Part shown: positions 1-12,060 of the stretch, piece by piece
How the letters are laid out: every line of letters begins with the position of its first letter
Numbering within the stretch: the stretch's first letter is position 1
Assembly: GCA_014898415.1 (NCBI GenBank)
Contig: RCTD01000011.1
Span: forward strand, 1,240,001-1,304,000
Direction of reading: 5' to 3'
Source: Stromatinia cepivora
Taxonomy: Eukaryota; Ascomycota; Leotiomycetes; Helotiales; Sclerotiniaceae
DNA length: 64,000 nt
The notes under the pieces: generated by a model
Databases searched by the model: none
What the model was told of the DNA's origin: nothing
The model's input: the letters and a program-made list of their open reading frames with translations, nothing else
Program-made: the position numbers and the translations under genes

Positions 1-271
1 TTTTATGATTCGCAACCAGGTACTCGTCCGATATATAGAACCACGCTAAGAACCAGAATTCTGTTCCCTTAAATATCTTCTGATTCTTAATCTCCCTTCC
101 TTTTCTTTTCTTCTTCAACATCATCAAAGGAAGCTTTTCAAGCTTCAAGTTCTCCCCCCCACCAACCCCTTTACATAGCATGTATAGCATTAGCCCTCTC
201 TTAAAGAGGAGCATAGCCTGGCTTAAAACTCCGGCATATGCGCATATAAGAGCATTTTCGAATAGCCTCAT
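1..271 (+). promoter_or_regulatory. Putative 5' region of the split gene at 272
   Basis: This is GC-normal DNA with no long open frame. It contains a strongly pyrimidine-rich tract at about 84-178 (runs of CT and a C7 run), a common feature upstream of start codons in filamentous ascomycete genes. It lies just before the ATG at 272. The promoter role is inferred only from composition and position. Confidence 0.3.
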
Positions 272-772
272 ATGCAACAAATTAAGCATTTTGCCGGTTT
301 GTTCAAGCTGAGCTATTCCCACCAAATTCTTCGAATTTGCCACCCACATGATGAAGTGAAGAAGACCATAAAACGCAAATTGAAATTCTTTGAACAAAAT
401 TGGGATAACCATTTTCCACTTGTGCCGTGCTCTGAATGAAGCCTTCTGCTTTTACCTCTTCACAGGAAGAAGCGTGACTACGACCCTCTTCACATTTATA
501 GAGTGACCCGAATACTTAGTCTTGAGCCTTTCCGTAATGGCGATATTGTGATACTGTGTGACAAGTGTTGCTCCGAACCAAGTGCTCCTATAAACTTGGG
601 TGAAGTACCTGATTGTATTAAAAGTTTACCTCAGTGATGAAGGAAATTTTAATCTCCCTTCGCATTACAAACGAATCTTGGAAGAACTCTAGGCTATAAT
701 ATTAATGCAACAATATTCACTTATCAAACACAGACTGGTTTAATAACCACACAAAGGCATAACCCTCGTGCC
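272..772 (+). pseudogene. 5' part of a host-type gene interrupted by hAT1
   Basis: From the ATG at 272 one reading frame stays coding-like through 772. It is broken only by TGA at 437 and by a stop cluster at 635-652. Both breaks can be removed by GT-AG introns of length 3n: 422-469 (48 nt) or 427-465 (39 nt), and 624-692 (69 nt). With introns 422-469 and 624-692, the frame joins across the transposon to 20022-20204 and predicts about 188 residues. The translation is rich in charged and aromatic residues and has a Cys cluster (ILCDKCCSE) near residues 88-96. I recognise no family. The DNA is not RIP-like, unlike everything inside hAT1. The gene model is inference. An alternative is an old pseudogene with two nonsense sites, since the proposed introns are short and their donor sites are not canonical. 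Confidence 0.5.
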
Positions 773-960
773 TAGGCTGCGCATAAATTACCCGCAGCCT
801 GTGGGTACCCACGGATAATCCGCCCCGCGGATTATCTGTTGAATAGTCTATCTATTTTGTAGATTATCTATTGAGGTTTTAAAATAATTCGATTTGCAAA
901 TGAATATTTATAGATTATTTGCGGATTATTTATTTATTTATAGATTGATGAATTATTTAA
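773..960. repeat. Left terminal and subterminal repeats of hAT1
   Basis: The terminal inverted repeat is followed by GC-containing palindromes (for example GGATAATCCGCC and CCGCGGATTATC) that fade into AT-only versions such as ATAGATTATTT. In hAT elements such subterminal motifs bind the transposase. That role is inferred here. The same pattern recurs at about 4457-4720, 15310-15551 and 19740-20013. Confidence 0.75.
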
Positions 961-2581
961 AGATTTATAGATTATTTATATTTTATATATATTTATTATA
1001 TAGAATTAATATAAAATTTAATATAAAAATCATTTATATAATAAATCATTATTTTTAATAATTATTTTCATTAAATTTTATTTTGATTATCTTTTTATAG
1101 ATCATTTTATTGTTTATATAAATTCTTTAAATTCTATTATCTTTATTTAATCTATTAAGTATTTCGAAGTTGGATTAAAAATTCATAATCCTTTTTCTTT
1201 TTCTGGAATAAATTATTTTCTATTGAAAAGTATTGAAATATAAAAGATGAAATTTTTAATATAATTAATATTTGAAATATTTGAGATATAATTGTATTAA
1301 ATAAAGATTCAAAATATTATAAAATAAATAATGATCTAAAACAATAATATAATAATGATTAAGATTATCGATATTTTCTAATATATTTTTTGTTTCGTTT
1401 GGTTTTTTTTAGGATTTTCAATGAATCAGGGTTTGTATTTCATAAGTATTTAAAACCTAATTTTAACTTCATTGTTTCATTTCGATTTGCTTATTCTACT
1501 TCAATCTTTTCATTTGAAAGTTCATTTATTATTAATATATTAATAAACTTTTCAATCAAAAGATCCTTTTTATTTACTTTATACTTTAAATTATATAAAA
1601 GCAATATTAAAATACAAATTATATTACAATTCAAATATCTTAAATAAAAGCTACAAATATCTTTATTAAAGTTAAATATTCTTTCAATAAAGATTCTAGT
1701 TAAAAATATATATAGAATATCTTGTATTAATCGTATAAAACCAGAAAACAAATATTGATTTTTTTTTAATAAATCAATGGATTTTCAAATGAATGATCTA
1801 AAAATATATTAATAATCGAAATTGGATTAATATAATAATTAGTATAAAGAATTTTTATATATTCTTAAATAACGATTGATTTCTAAATCAAATTGTTAAA
1901 TAGTATTTCTTTATAATAATTTAAAGGATCCGAAAAATAAATCAAATAAGATATTATTAAATAGAATTGTTATAATAAAAATAGAAACTTTATAATTCTT
2001 TTCAAAAAACAAAACAAAACATCAACGAAATTTGATCTTCCAATTTGTTCGATCAAAATTAATCTATAAATACTTCTTTTGAAAATATAATAATTTTAAT
2101 CTAAAATCTAATATTATAGTAAAAGCTAAAATACTATATTCAGATTCGAAGATTTTTTGATAATATTTTATTAGTTTTCTCATCCCTACTTTAATACTTT
2201 CTTATAATAAATAAATCCAATCAAAATCCAAACTTCGAAAATATCGATTATACTCTTCAAATCTCTCAAAAAGCTTTTCATATATACAAAAAGCATACAA
2301 GATAATAGAAATCTTAATTCTACTAATATTATTAATAAAAAAATAGAATAACGATATAATATCCATAAAATATTCATACTGATCCGATTCATTATTATTT
2401 AATCCGAATTTCGTTATATTAGGATCAAAAGAGATATATCGATCATATATATATTATAAATACAACAATCAAATAAACATCAAATAAATAAAATTTCATT
2501 TAAATGAAACATTTTAAATCAAACATAAAGACTTTTTTCTAGATATTTAAAAAACATTGAATCTCTTTCAACATATTAAAC

Positions 2582-2891
2582 TGTCACGGAAAGCCTTGCG
2601 ATCCCCTGTATCCTATAAAGGATCAAGGGTATGCTTTCCAATCGGAATGAAGGATCTTCTAACCTTTACCAATCTCTCCGATTGATAAAGTGATCCTGAT
2701 ATACTAATAAACAAAGGTCTAACCTAATCGAGATATATATCGATTAGATAACCATTCATTTGTTCTATATATACAGCCCTTGATTTATATGATCAAAAGC
2801 AAATCATTCAATTCTATTTACTCTACCAATCACATGTACCATCTATTCCCTGATCCCTGAAAGTGCTCTGTAATCATACTATCCCGTGATA
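2582..2891 (-). repeat. Solo LTR, family A (310 bp)
   Basis: On the plus strand the sequence runs from TGTCACGGAAAGCC to CTATCCCGTGATA. It is flanked by a perfect 5-bp duplication TAAAC (2577-2581 and 2892-2896). It is the inverted counterpart of 3581-3890, whose reading TGTCACGGGATAG...CTTTCCGTGACA gives the LTR orientation used here. No internal retroelement sequence follows on either side. The flanks are hAT1 transposase, so this is a solo LTR left by recombination between the two LTRs of an inserted element. The matching coding element is not in the window, so the superfamily is unknown. Confidence 0.88.
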
Positions 2892-3190
2892 TAAACTTAT
2901 ATTGATTTTGATTATTTTGCGATATATCTTTAATGATTAATATAAAAATTAATATAGAATTTGCAAATTTACTTCAGTTAATATATATTGAATACTTTTT
3001 CCTATATTTTCGAATATAATAATATACTTTTATTGTTTTTCTTAATTGTATTAAAACTCGCCATTAATAGAGTTGATCGAAAAATTAAAAAAACCCATTT
3101 AAAATTAATTGAATAAAATAAAAAAGACAAAATATTTGTATAATCTTTTAATCAGAAAATGAATTCAGAAAATCGCGATTATAAAGTATT

Positions 3191-3412
3191 TGTCGGGATA
3201 ACTGTATACGGGGAAGTGAAGCTTATCAACGAACGTATAGAACTCTTTGGTTGTTAATACGTTTTGATTTGCCTAGAGAGCTAGAATCTATGGAGGGTGA
3301 AGAACTATATAATGGTGCATGCCGAGGCACTAGTGCGCACGTGATCCGTACCATCCTTACCATTCTTACCATCCTTACCATCCTTACCATGCACGTGATT
3401 CATATTCCGACA
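3191..3412 (-). repeat. Solo LTR, family B (same family as the Copia at 56737-63490)
   Basis: The sequence runs TGTCGGGATAACTG...CATATTCCGACA and has a perfect 5-bp duplication GTATT (3186-3190 and 3413-3417). It is the reverse complement of the LTRs at 56737-56948 and 63270-63490, so this insertion was in minus orientation. It is the least mutated of the three copies. It contains five units of a 9-bp repeat (plus-strand ATCCTTACC, 3344-3388) bounded on both sides by CACGTG palindromes (3338-3343 and 3392-3397). The short open frame across it is not a gene. Confidence 0.9.
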
Positions 3413-3580
3413 GTATTTCATTCATTCTTGCAATCAAAATTGTATTATTCGATATATTATCTATAATTATAAAGTATACTCGATTTAGAATATTATATTT
3501 TCAAAAAACTCCTATTAAGATATCTCTAAGATATCTATTAATATAAAATTCATATATAAATTCAAATTCAATCAATATAT

Positions 3581-3890
3581 TATCACGGGATAGTATTGAC
3601 TACGGAGCACTTTCAGGGATCAGGGAATAGGTGGTACATATGATTGGTAGAGTAAAAGAATTGAATGATTTGCTCTTGATCATATAAATCAAGGACTGTA
3701 TATATAGAATATATAAATAATTATCTAATTGATATATATTTTAATTAGATTAAATCTTTATTTATTAATATATCAGGATTATTTTATCAATCGAAGAGAT
3801 TGGTAAGACCTAGAAGATCCTTCATTCCGATTGGAAAGTATACCCTTGATCCTTTGTAGGATACAGGAGATCGCAGGGCTTTCCGTGACA
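3581..3890 (+). repeat. Solo LTR, family A (310 bp), plus orientation
   Basis: The sequence runs TATCACGGGATAG...CTTTCCGTGACA, where the first TG has become TA. It has a 5-bp duplication TATAT (3576-3580 and 3891-3895). It is nearly identical in structure to the inverted copy at 2582-2891. Because each copy has its own distinct duplication, they are two independent insertions into hAT1 and not the terminal repeats of one element. Confidence 0.88.
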
Positions 3891-4223
3891 TATATATTAT
3901 AAATTCCATTCTCGATTAATAAAACAACAATTAATACTTAAAAATAAATCTTTTATAGGATTTAATCAATAATCTAAAGTAATCGCATGTTTTGATTAAT
4001 ATAGAATATCAATTAATATAATAAATTCAAAAAAAAAGAATATAATTATTTAATTTGTTTCGAAATGTAATTATAAAAAATAATTAATATAATAGATTTT
4101 ATATCAAATATAATATTTTTCATTAAAGATCTTTTATAACTCGAAATAATACTTTCAAAAAGATAATAATAAAAAGAATTTAATTATCAAATTATTCTTT
4201 TATAAAAGATTTCAGAATTTTCT

Positions 4224-4393
4224 TATTACGTATACATACAACGTGATCGATTCGAGCCCTAGTCGGAATGCAGCATTCCCCGAATAGACTAAATGGACTT
4301 TCAACCTATATATATATAATCATATAATTCTATCTTTCAATCTATAGCTTTTAATTCTAAAAGATATTCAAATTATTCGGCCATTATATTATA
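4224..4393 (+). repeat. 5' LTR of the gag-only element
   Basis: This 170-bp repeat starts TATTACGTATACATACAACG and ends TTATTCGGCCATTATATTATA. Position by position it matches 16962-17131, and many of the differences are C/T or G/A transitions. The terminal TG and CA have both mutated to TA here. hAT2 is inserted 64 bp downstream. Confidence 0.87.
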
Positions 4394-4456
4394 TTATTAA
4401 AAGCTTCTCAAAATAAAAAATCGAATAATATACATATATATTCAAACTCATATATA

Positions 4457-4720
4457 TAGGCTGCACAAAAATTATCTGTACCCATGGGTAATCCGCGGAT
4501 AATCCGCTCCATGGGTTACCCATCAGAGGTCCTACCCGTCCTGCGGATTATCCGTTAAGACTTCAAAATTACCTGTTCTATACAGATAATCCACGGATTA
4601 TCTGTAGATAATCCATTTATCCATAAATAGATGGATAATCTACAGATATATAGGTTATTTATAGATTATCTATAGATAATCTATATATCCACGGATTATT
4701 TGTAGATTATCTATAACTCT
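4457..4720. repeat. Left subterminal palindrome array of hAT2
   Basis: This region is dense in short inverted motifs such as GGTAATCCGCGGATAATCCG, ATGGGTTACCCAT, CGGATTATCCG and many variants of AGATTATCTATAGATAATC. Such arrays are candidate transposase binding sites and could fold extensively as single strands. The mirror array lies at about 15310-15551. Confidence 0.8.
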
Positions 4721-4939
4721 TTTATAATATTTTATGATTAATATAAAGATTAATATAAAATTATAATATTTATATAATATATCAATTATTCATATATAAT
4801 ATTCATATTTATTTTGATAAATTTTGATTATTCTTTATTCTCTTCTTTAACTATTTCTAAAGTTTCTATATTGGCTTTGCTGTATTCTTTTGTATAATCG
4901 AATAAAGAATGATAATTGATATTCTTCATCTTCTATAAC

Positions 4940-7243
4940 CTCTATATTATCATTAATTTGAGGGGGAGGAAGGGTTTCGTAAATAATCGATGCTTCTTTC
5001 AATTGTGATGTAATAGTAGATTGTGAGTATGATTCAGAATCACAATGATGAAATGATGATTGAGATGATAATTGAGATCGATGATGAGGTAATGCTGATG
5101 GTGGTAAACTAGCTGGAATTGGAGATCGTTTTCTTTTATTTTGATCTTTATTTTATTAGGTTTTATTAGATTGTCTTAATAGATCAGGCTTCATATTAGG
5201 AAGATATTGTAAATCTATACACTTTTCTATAGCTTTTCTTCGACTTTCCTATTCCTTTTGAATCTTTTGATCAAAAAGCTCATTCGTTATAATAGTATAA
5301 TTGAGCTTTTCAATAATTAAGTCTTCTTTATTTACCTTATACTTCAAATGATATAAAAGTAATATTAAATTATGAATAGTATTGTAATTTAAATGTCCTT
5401 GTTGGGAGCTATATACATTTTTATTAAGATTGAATAATCTTTTAATAAAGGTTCCAATAAAAGGAATATAAAGAATATCTTTTGTTATTTGTATAAAATT
5501 AGGGAATAGATCTTCATTTCTTTTTCAATAAAATAAAGAGATTTTATAAAAAAAACCTTAAAAAGATTTTATTAATAAATAAAAATTGATTAATATAAAG
5601 ATTAATATAATTAATATATATCTATAAAGAGATAATAATCTATTTCCAAATCAATCTATCGATCTTCTATTCTTGTAAAGGGTAAGGGGCCGAAAAATAC
5701 AGCAAATCCATTATTATTATTAGGAATAACTGTTATTATCAAGGTAATTGATGTTTTGTAGTTTTTATTAAAAAAATCAATGAAATATTGTTTATATTCT
5801 ATTCTTTAATCAATTATATCAAATCTGATCCAAGAGTACTTTTTTTGAAATAAAGATAATTTGAGTATAGGGTTTAATATTATAGTAAATACTAAAATAC
5901 TATTTTGTTTTTCGAAGATTTGTTTATAATATTTTGTTAGTTTTTTGATTACAATTTGAATATTAGTTCGAAGCAATTGAATTCAATTATAATTTAAAGC
6001 TTATAAATGTCGATTGTATTCTTTAAGTTTTTCAAAGAGTTCTTTATAGATTCGAAATATATATATAGTAGTAGAGTCCTTGATTCCATCAATATTATCG
6101 ATGAAATAATGGAATAATGAAGTAATCTCTATAATATATTCGTATTGTATTTATTTATTATAATCCAAACTGAATATCATTATATCATGGGTTGTAATAG
6201 TGTATCGATTATATATATATTGTAAATACAATAATCGAATAAGCATTAAATAGATAGAATTCCATCGAGTTGTAATATCTTGAATTAAATATAAAAGCTT
6301 CTTTCCAGATTCTGATTGAAAAAAATTAAACCTTTCGCGACAAATTGAGCTTGTATTGATTTTAATAGTAGCCCGTTGTATCTGTTGTATGATAGATATA
6401 TATACTTTAGTTAAAGTGTATTGAATATTATATCCAATAGTTACAAGATCAGCTTTCTTTTATTACTCTTTCCAATTGTATTGAAGCTCATTATTAATGG
6501 GATTGATACAAATTACAGAAAGTAAACCCTTTAAAGTTAATTGAATAGAATATGATAAACAAAGGATTTGTATTATTTCATCATTAGAAATCAAATCGGT
6601 GAATATCAAGGTTTTAAGAATATCGTTTATTTTTGTAAGTAGGATTATATTATTCGAAGTATTATCTGTAATTATTGTATTAATTCTTCCAAGAATATCG
6701 AACTTTTGTAAAACATTTAGAAGGATATCTTTAAGGTATTGATCAGTATGAGATTTATAAATAGATTCAAAATCAATAAGAATATATTCTATATTCTAAT
6801 TTTGATTAATAAAACAATAGTTGATATCTATAAATGAATCTCTCATTGGATTTAATCAGTAATCTAAAGTAATTATATACTTTGAGTGATTAGGGAAGTA
6901 AATTAAAGTAATAGATTCAAAAAAAAGAATACATTTATTGAGGCGATTTCGAAGCGTTGTTGTTAAAGGTAATGGAAAAAGTAGATTTTGTATCAAGTAT
7001 AAAACTCTTCATTAGGGGTTTTCTATAGTTCGAAAAAGAGTTTTTAAAGAAATAATAATAGAAAGTATTTAATCATCAAATTCTTCTTTTGTTAAAACTT
7101 TCGATGAACATTATTGAATGAATTAATATTTATATTAATCTTTATATTAATTAGAATAATTTATTTTGAATAATAAAAAGTTTTGTATAGGATTTGCAAT
7201 CCTTTTATATATTTTAGATTTTAGATGATTGGTTAAAAATGTA
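4940..7243 (-). pseudogene. hAT2 transposase, catalytic and C-terminal parts (decayed)
   Basis: The minus-strand reading gives hAT landmarks in the right order. A first catalytic region with LDY*LNPMRDSFI (family: DYWTSPN..SFLG) lies near 6860-6910. ITDNTSNN, corresponding to the TxDNASNN second-Asp motif, is near 6645. TTRWNSIYLMLIRLL, the well-known RWNSTYLM block, is near 6240-6290. The dimerisation domain LFNLNKNVYSSQQGHLNYNTI is at about 5350-5440. The C-terminal tail (about 4950-5150) is Ser/Pro rich and scarcely mutated. At least one stop, the Trp of DYW, sits where the family has Trp. The N-terminal part continues beyond the Copia at 12736-14340. Confidence 0.85.
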
Positions 7244-7248
7244 GTTCC

Positions 7249-7414
7249 TGTTAACTTTTGGTGCAGGAAATAGTAGTATTGTTGATTATATAGATTGAAC
7301 TAAGGATTTATAATTCTAATAGAAGTAGAATTGAGATTATCCCCAAATATGGTCTATGTATCATTGTGGTCTCGTAATTTCAATTCTAATCCTATAATAG
7401 CTTTATTTCTAATA
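7249..7414 (-). repeat. 3' LTR of the minus-strand Copia (family C)
   Basis: This 166-bp repeat reads TGTTAACTTTTGGTGCAGG...ATTTCTAATA on the plus strand. It pairs with 12565-12730 and matches the LTRs at 43641-43806 and 48980-49145 in reverse complement. Confidence 0.9.
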
Positions 7415-7429
7415 TTCCTTTATTGAGGA

Positions 7430-10400
7430 TATTCTATTCGATCCTTCTAAACTATTAATCCCAATATTTTCTTGAATCTTTTGAAAACAATCTTTGTACA
7501 AAGTTTTATCATTTTATTAATAATTATATCATATATATTGATATAATTAATAACGATTTTCTTTTTTTCTATTAAATCTTTAATGAAATGATAATTGATA
7601 TCTATATATTTAAATCGTTTATATAAATATAGATTCTTGATTAAAGCTAAAATACCTTAATTATTATTAAGTATTTGAATTATATCTTTATTCTTTTCAA
7701 TATAATTTGATTTAAATAAATTTTTGAATATTTGTATAATCTATCTCTTTTATTTAATGAATATTACTATTACAATATATTCTGATTTTGTATTAAAAAT
7801 AATCATAAATATTTATTTCTTGTTAGTTTATAATATAAAATCTTTATAGAATATTATAATTCTTTTTGAAACATTTTTCCGGTTATATTTGTTATTAACC
7901 CAATTTGTATCTGTATATATCTTTATTGTATTATCAAATATATTATATTCTTTATAGATATCAGATTATATTCCCTTTAATCTGAATTATAATTTCTATT
8001 TGATTATTGATTATAGATATCGTATTAGATTCTTCAAAGTTATAGTATAATATTTTGTTGGTTTTGTTATAAATTGTGAAAGTCTTTTAATTGAGAATAT
8101 TATATTTGATCGAATATATATTATTGAATAAATTATATTTTTTATTTGTTATTAATATTCGTTTATATTTATTAGTTTATTATTATTGATTATTAATCGG
8201 AAATAGGTATAATTCATTATTAGTAATTTCTTGATTTGATATTGTTTATATGTAATATTATATTTGATTAATATAATATCGAGATATTCTTTTTGATCTA
8301 TAATTAATATATATACTTTTTTATTATAAATAACTCTAATATTTAGAATCTTATTAATCTCCTTTAGATTTTTAATATTAAAATAAACCGATAACTTTTT
8401 ATCGAACCAAATGATTTGTAATAATATATATAATATAATAATAATATTGTTAATATATATCAATAATATTATATTATAATTTTTGGATATATATAGATAT
8501 AGATCTACCAAATTTTATACAAAATCTATACCTAAAAACTCTTTTTTCAATAATAAATTTCAGTTCCTTTTAATTTGCTTTAAATTATATAGACTTTGTA
8601 GGGTTTGTAATATATATCCCTTTTTGATTTTAATATTTTGAAATAATTCGAGATAGATCTTTTTCTTCAAATATAATTCGATAAAGACGTTTTTGATATC
8701 GAAATGTAAATATTCTAAATTTTCCTTTATAATAATAATTAAAAATAATTTGAATATATTTAGTTTCATTATTGATATAAACATTTTATTGTAATTCTTT
8801 TTTAATACCTAATTGAATTTTTAAGTCATTAATCTTACCTTGAATCGTTTTATTTTATTATCCTTAATTTTAATTATAAATATTTATTTTATTAAAATTA
8901 GATTATTTCCTTTAAAAAGTATATATTCTTTTCAAATATTATTTTGAATCAAAAATATAATTTCCTTTTGAATAATTTTCTTTTATTTTTCAGAATATTT
9001 TTGATCCAATATTGTTTCCTTATAAATTCTTGGTATTTTGATTTTTAAAATTTCTTTGGTTAAATATATTATATCTTTTGTATTGTTTATATTTATTAAC
9101 GAAATTATAAAATCTAAAACAATCTTATCTTTAATATAAAAATCCATTTTATAAATAATTAAAATTATAATTATAATATATTTTACACTTTTTTAAATTT
9201 TAATTTATATAAATATTGCAATTAATATTCTTATAATTTTGCTTTTCTATTCTTCTTTAAGATTTTATTCCATATCTTTTTTCTATTTTTGTATTAAATA
9301 TCTTAAAAATTCGTTTTCAAAATCCATTTTATTCTTTTATTCAATCTTAAATAATTATAGATTTATTTTGCTTTTTGATTCTATTGAAATAGATTTATTA
9401 ATAAAATTTAAAACAATCTTAAATTTTGTTTTTAATACAGATTCAGGATTTACAAAAATTGATTTTTAAATTGGATCCTTTGAAATAATAAATTCGATAT
9501 CTGAAATATCTTTGGAAGAAGATTCTTGATTTGTTTTCTGAATATTATCATCTTTATCTTTATTATATATTAATATTAACATATCTAATTTATCTGATTT
9601 CAACTTGACAATTAAGGTACTTAATATAATCATTAAACTCAATATAATATCTACTGAAAAGAACATTTAAAATAAAGGTAATATAGATATCACATTTAAT
9701 ATTGAAGATAAAAAAGATACCTTATTTGTTGCCGATCTATTACAAGATTTTCGATCTAACTTTATATTCTTTATTCCTTATAAATCTGATTCACAATTTC
9801 TTAATTTAAAATCCAAATCTTTTCTTTGATGAGATTTATTTATAATTATTTTACTTGATCGAAATATATAATCTAATTCTGAAGAATATATTTTGATATA
9901 TTTATTCATAATTTTTGAATACTCTAAAAATATATCGATTTTCGAAATATCCCGCAACTTATTGTATCTCTGCTTTTTCGAAATAATCTTGAAATTAATA
10001 TAAATATAATATTTGTTCTTCTAGACTTTGTATATCTTTATATCTAATATTATATCTATAAAAGCTTTTATAAAAAATCGATCTATTTTATTTATATCAG
10101 AACCAATATTAATATGATTCCTAATATAAACATTATATTCTACAACTTTATTCCAAAATTCTAATAATAATCTAATTTCTTTTAATATTATTTTTATATC
10201 TATTTCTATAATCCTTATATTCCATTCTGTAAACCCGTTTTGATATAAAAAAACAATTATTATAATTTCGGATTATATACCTAATAATTATTCATGAATA
10301 ACTTATAGGAATTCCGATATATTATTAATTCTAATTGTAATAATCTTTTCTTCAATAGTTAATTCTATTTCCTTTTTTTAAGTTTTCAATATTTGAATTG

Positions 10401-12060
10401 TATTATCTTTTTGTTTAAATAATATAATCCAATTTATTTTTGTATAATTATCAATAATCAATATAAAATAACGATTCCCTTAAATTGATTTTGGGAATGA
10501 TCCTGTAATATCGAAATATATAAATTCGAGTCTCTTTGATTTATACAGACTCAATTATTTCGGAATACAATTGATCATTTTAATAAATATATATACTTTG
10601 TAGATATTTAATTCAATTAGAATCTTTATTGGTTTGATTATATTGAATATTTTATATAAATTCTTGATCTTATTTAAATCTAAATAATTAAATCTTTGAT
10701 ATTATAATAGGTATCTCTTTTTCTTTTTAAGTATTAATTTATTATCAATATTTTTGATATTATCGATTATCTTTAAAGAAAAACCTTTTTTTTAATTATT
10801 TTGATATATATTAGAATAAAGAATTATATCCTTATATCCTTTAATTATATATAAAACCATATATATTTCATTTTGTATTTTAGTATAGATGACTTTCTTA
10901 TTATTTTTTTTGAAATATATATGATGAAAGTTGAATTCCTTTTGCAATCTTATTTTGCAGATTCTTTTTTTTGATAGTAAATTTACTTTTAACTTTAGTA
11001 TATATAATATATTTGAAAATAGCATTTTAGAATTATCTTTTTATATTATATTTATTAAATCTCAATAACGATAATATATTATTTCCTTATTAATCTTTAT
11101 CCTTTGTTTGGTAATAGATTCTATTGATCTGAATAATAAAGATTGGTTAAATATATATAAAAAAACGTTTATATCAGTATATTATTTGTAAAAGGAAATT
11201 TTATTAATAATTTCCTTTATCAAATTATAATCTTCCTTTATTATATCTTCAATATCGAAGTTTAATTCAGAGATATTGTTAATAGGGTATACTTAATCTT
11301 TTTTGTTGAAATGAATCTTTTTCAGATTTAATGATCTCTTTTTCTTTTGATAATGAAAGTAATTGTAAAGGAGTTTATTGATTCGTATTAAATATAGATA
11401 GTTTTATATATAATGATTTTCCTTTTGATATAGATCATAAGTATTATTTGGAATTTCGAAATTTGATTCTTAATGTCGAAAAGTATATTTAGATCCTTTC
11501 GCAATTTGTATTAACTTTGATTTATCTTTAAGATAAAGTTCCTTAGTTTATAAATGTTTGATCTTATTATCGATACTAAAGTTGATTTGGATATCCAATA
11601 TATCCATTACTTTTTGATAATCGATTAAAAGATTATATATTAAAACTAAAAACAAAACAATATTTTGATATATTGATCAATAGTTTTCATTTGTAACTTC
11701 TAGTTTCCTTTTATACTTTTTCAGTTTATTCCAAACTTCGATAATAGTTATATCGGAATAAATATTGGATTGGAATTTGAAGTTCTGGATTATTGTTATA
11801 TATATATTAATTGTAATTGTATTGACTTTAGTATATTTTGATTTAAAATATCTTTAAAGTGTATATATTATTGAATATTCGTCGATAAGGGTTTTATCGT
11901 TATCATTAAATGTTATACAAATATATAATAATATATTCGCTTTGTTTTTTAAGTATTCTGATTTCAATTTGATATTGTAATATATATGACTATTGATTTT
12001 ATAGGCAGATACTATATTGGGTCCTGTAATCTGCATATATTCGTTTAATATTTGATCAAT
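7430..12060 (-). pseudogene. Copia family C gag-pol (decayed), minus strand
   Basis: Recognisable blocks from 5' to 3' on the minus strand are as follows. Gag start: about 12036. GAG-pre-integrase domain: 10792-11025 (LKVNLLSKKRICKI). Integrase core: about 9950-10750, with YFDITGSFPKS and later QNGFTEWNIR. Reverse transcriptase: about 8150-8790, with EYLHFDIKNVFIE and the active-site box read as YINN (near 8450) instead of YVDD. RNase H: about 7450-8000. Both catalytic Asp residues of the RT box are Asn, the change expected from G to A on the coding strand. There are stops throughout. Only short frames remain open. Confidence 0.85.

Larger units (their letters stand above)
1180..4223 (-). pseudogene. 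hAT1 transposase, C-terminal half (decayed, interrupted by three solo LTRs)
   Basis: The minus-strand translation carries the hAT C-terminal dimerisation domain at about 1500-1750: residues like FIERIFNFNKDICSFYLR followed by LNCNIICILILLLY, matching the family pattern ERLFS..RD...RRG.L.PETI..LM.LY. Blocks 1900-2576, 2897-3190, 3418-3575 and 3896-4218 align in order with the better preserved hAT2 copy (5.3-7.2 kb). The blocks are separated by solo LTRs that each have a target duplication. Numerous in-frame stops, many at positions that are Trp or Gln in the family, make this non-functional. The N-terminal half lies beyond the gag-only element at 17137-18940. Confidence 0.7.

Noticed and set aside
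3251..3466. Small protein with an Ile-Leu-Thr repeat (also at 56626-56892 and 63207-63501)
   Set aside because: The frame lies in family B LTRs, and the peptide repeat is just the 9-bp ATCCTTACC array.
2582..3890. Long (310-bp) inverted repeats that look like a TIR transposon or MITE
   Set aside because: Each arm has its own different 5-bp duplication (TAAAC and TATAT) and TG...CA type ends; a third copy exists alone at 27804. They are two solo LTRs in opposite orientation.
4457..4720. Centromere or replication origin suggested by dense palindromes
   Set aside because: The same arrays recur at all four ends of the two hAT copies, so they are transposon subterminal repeats.
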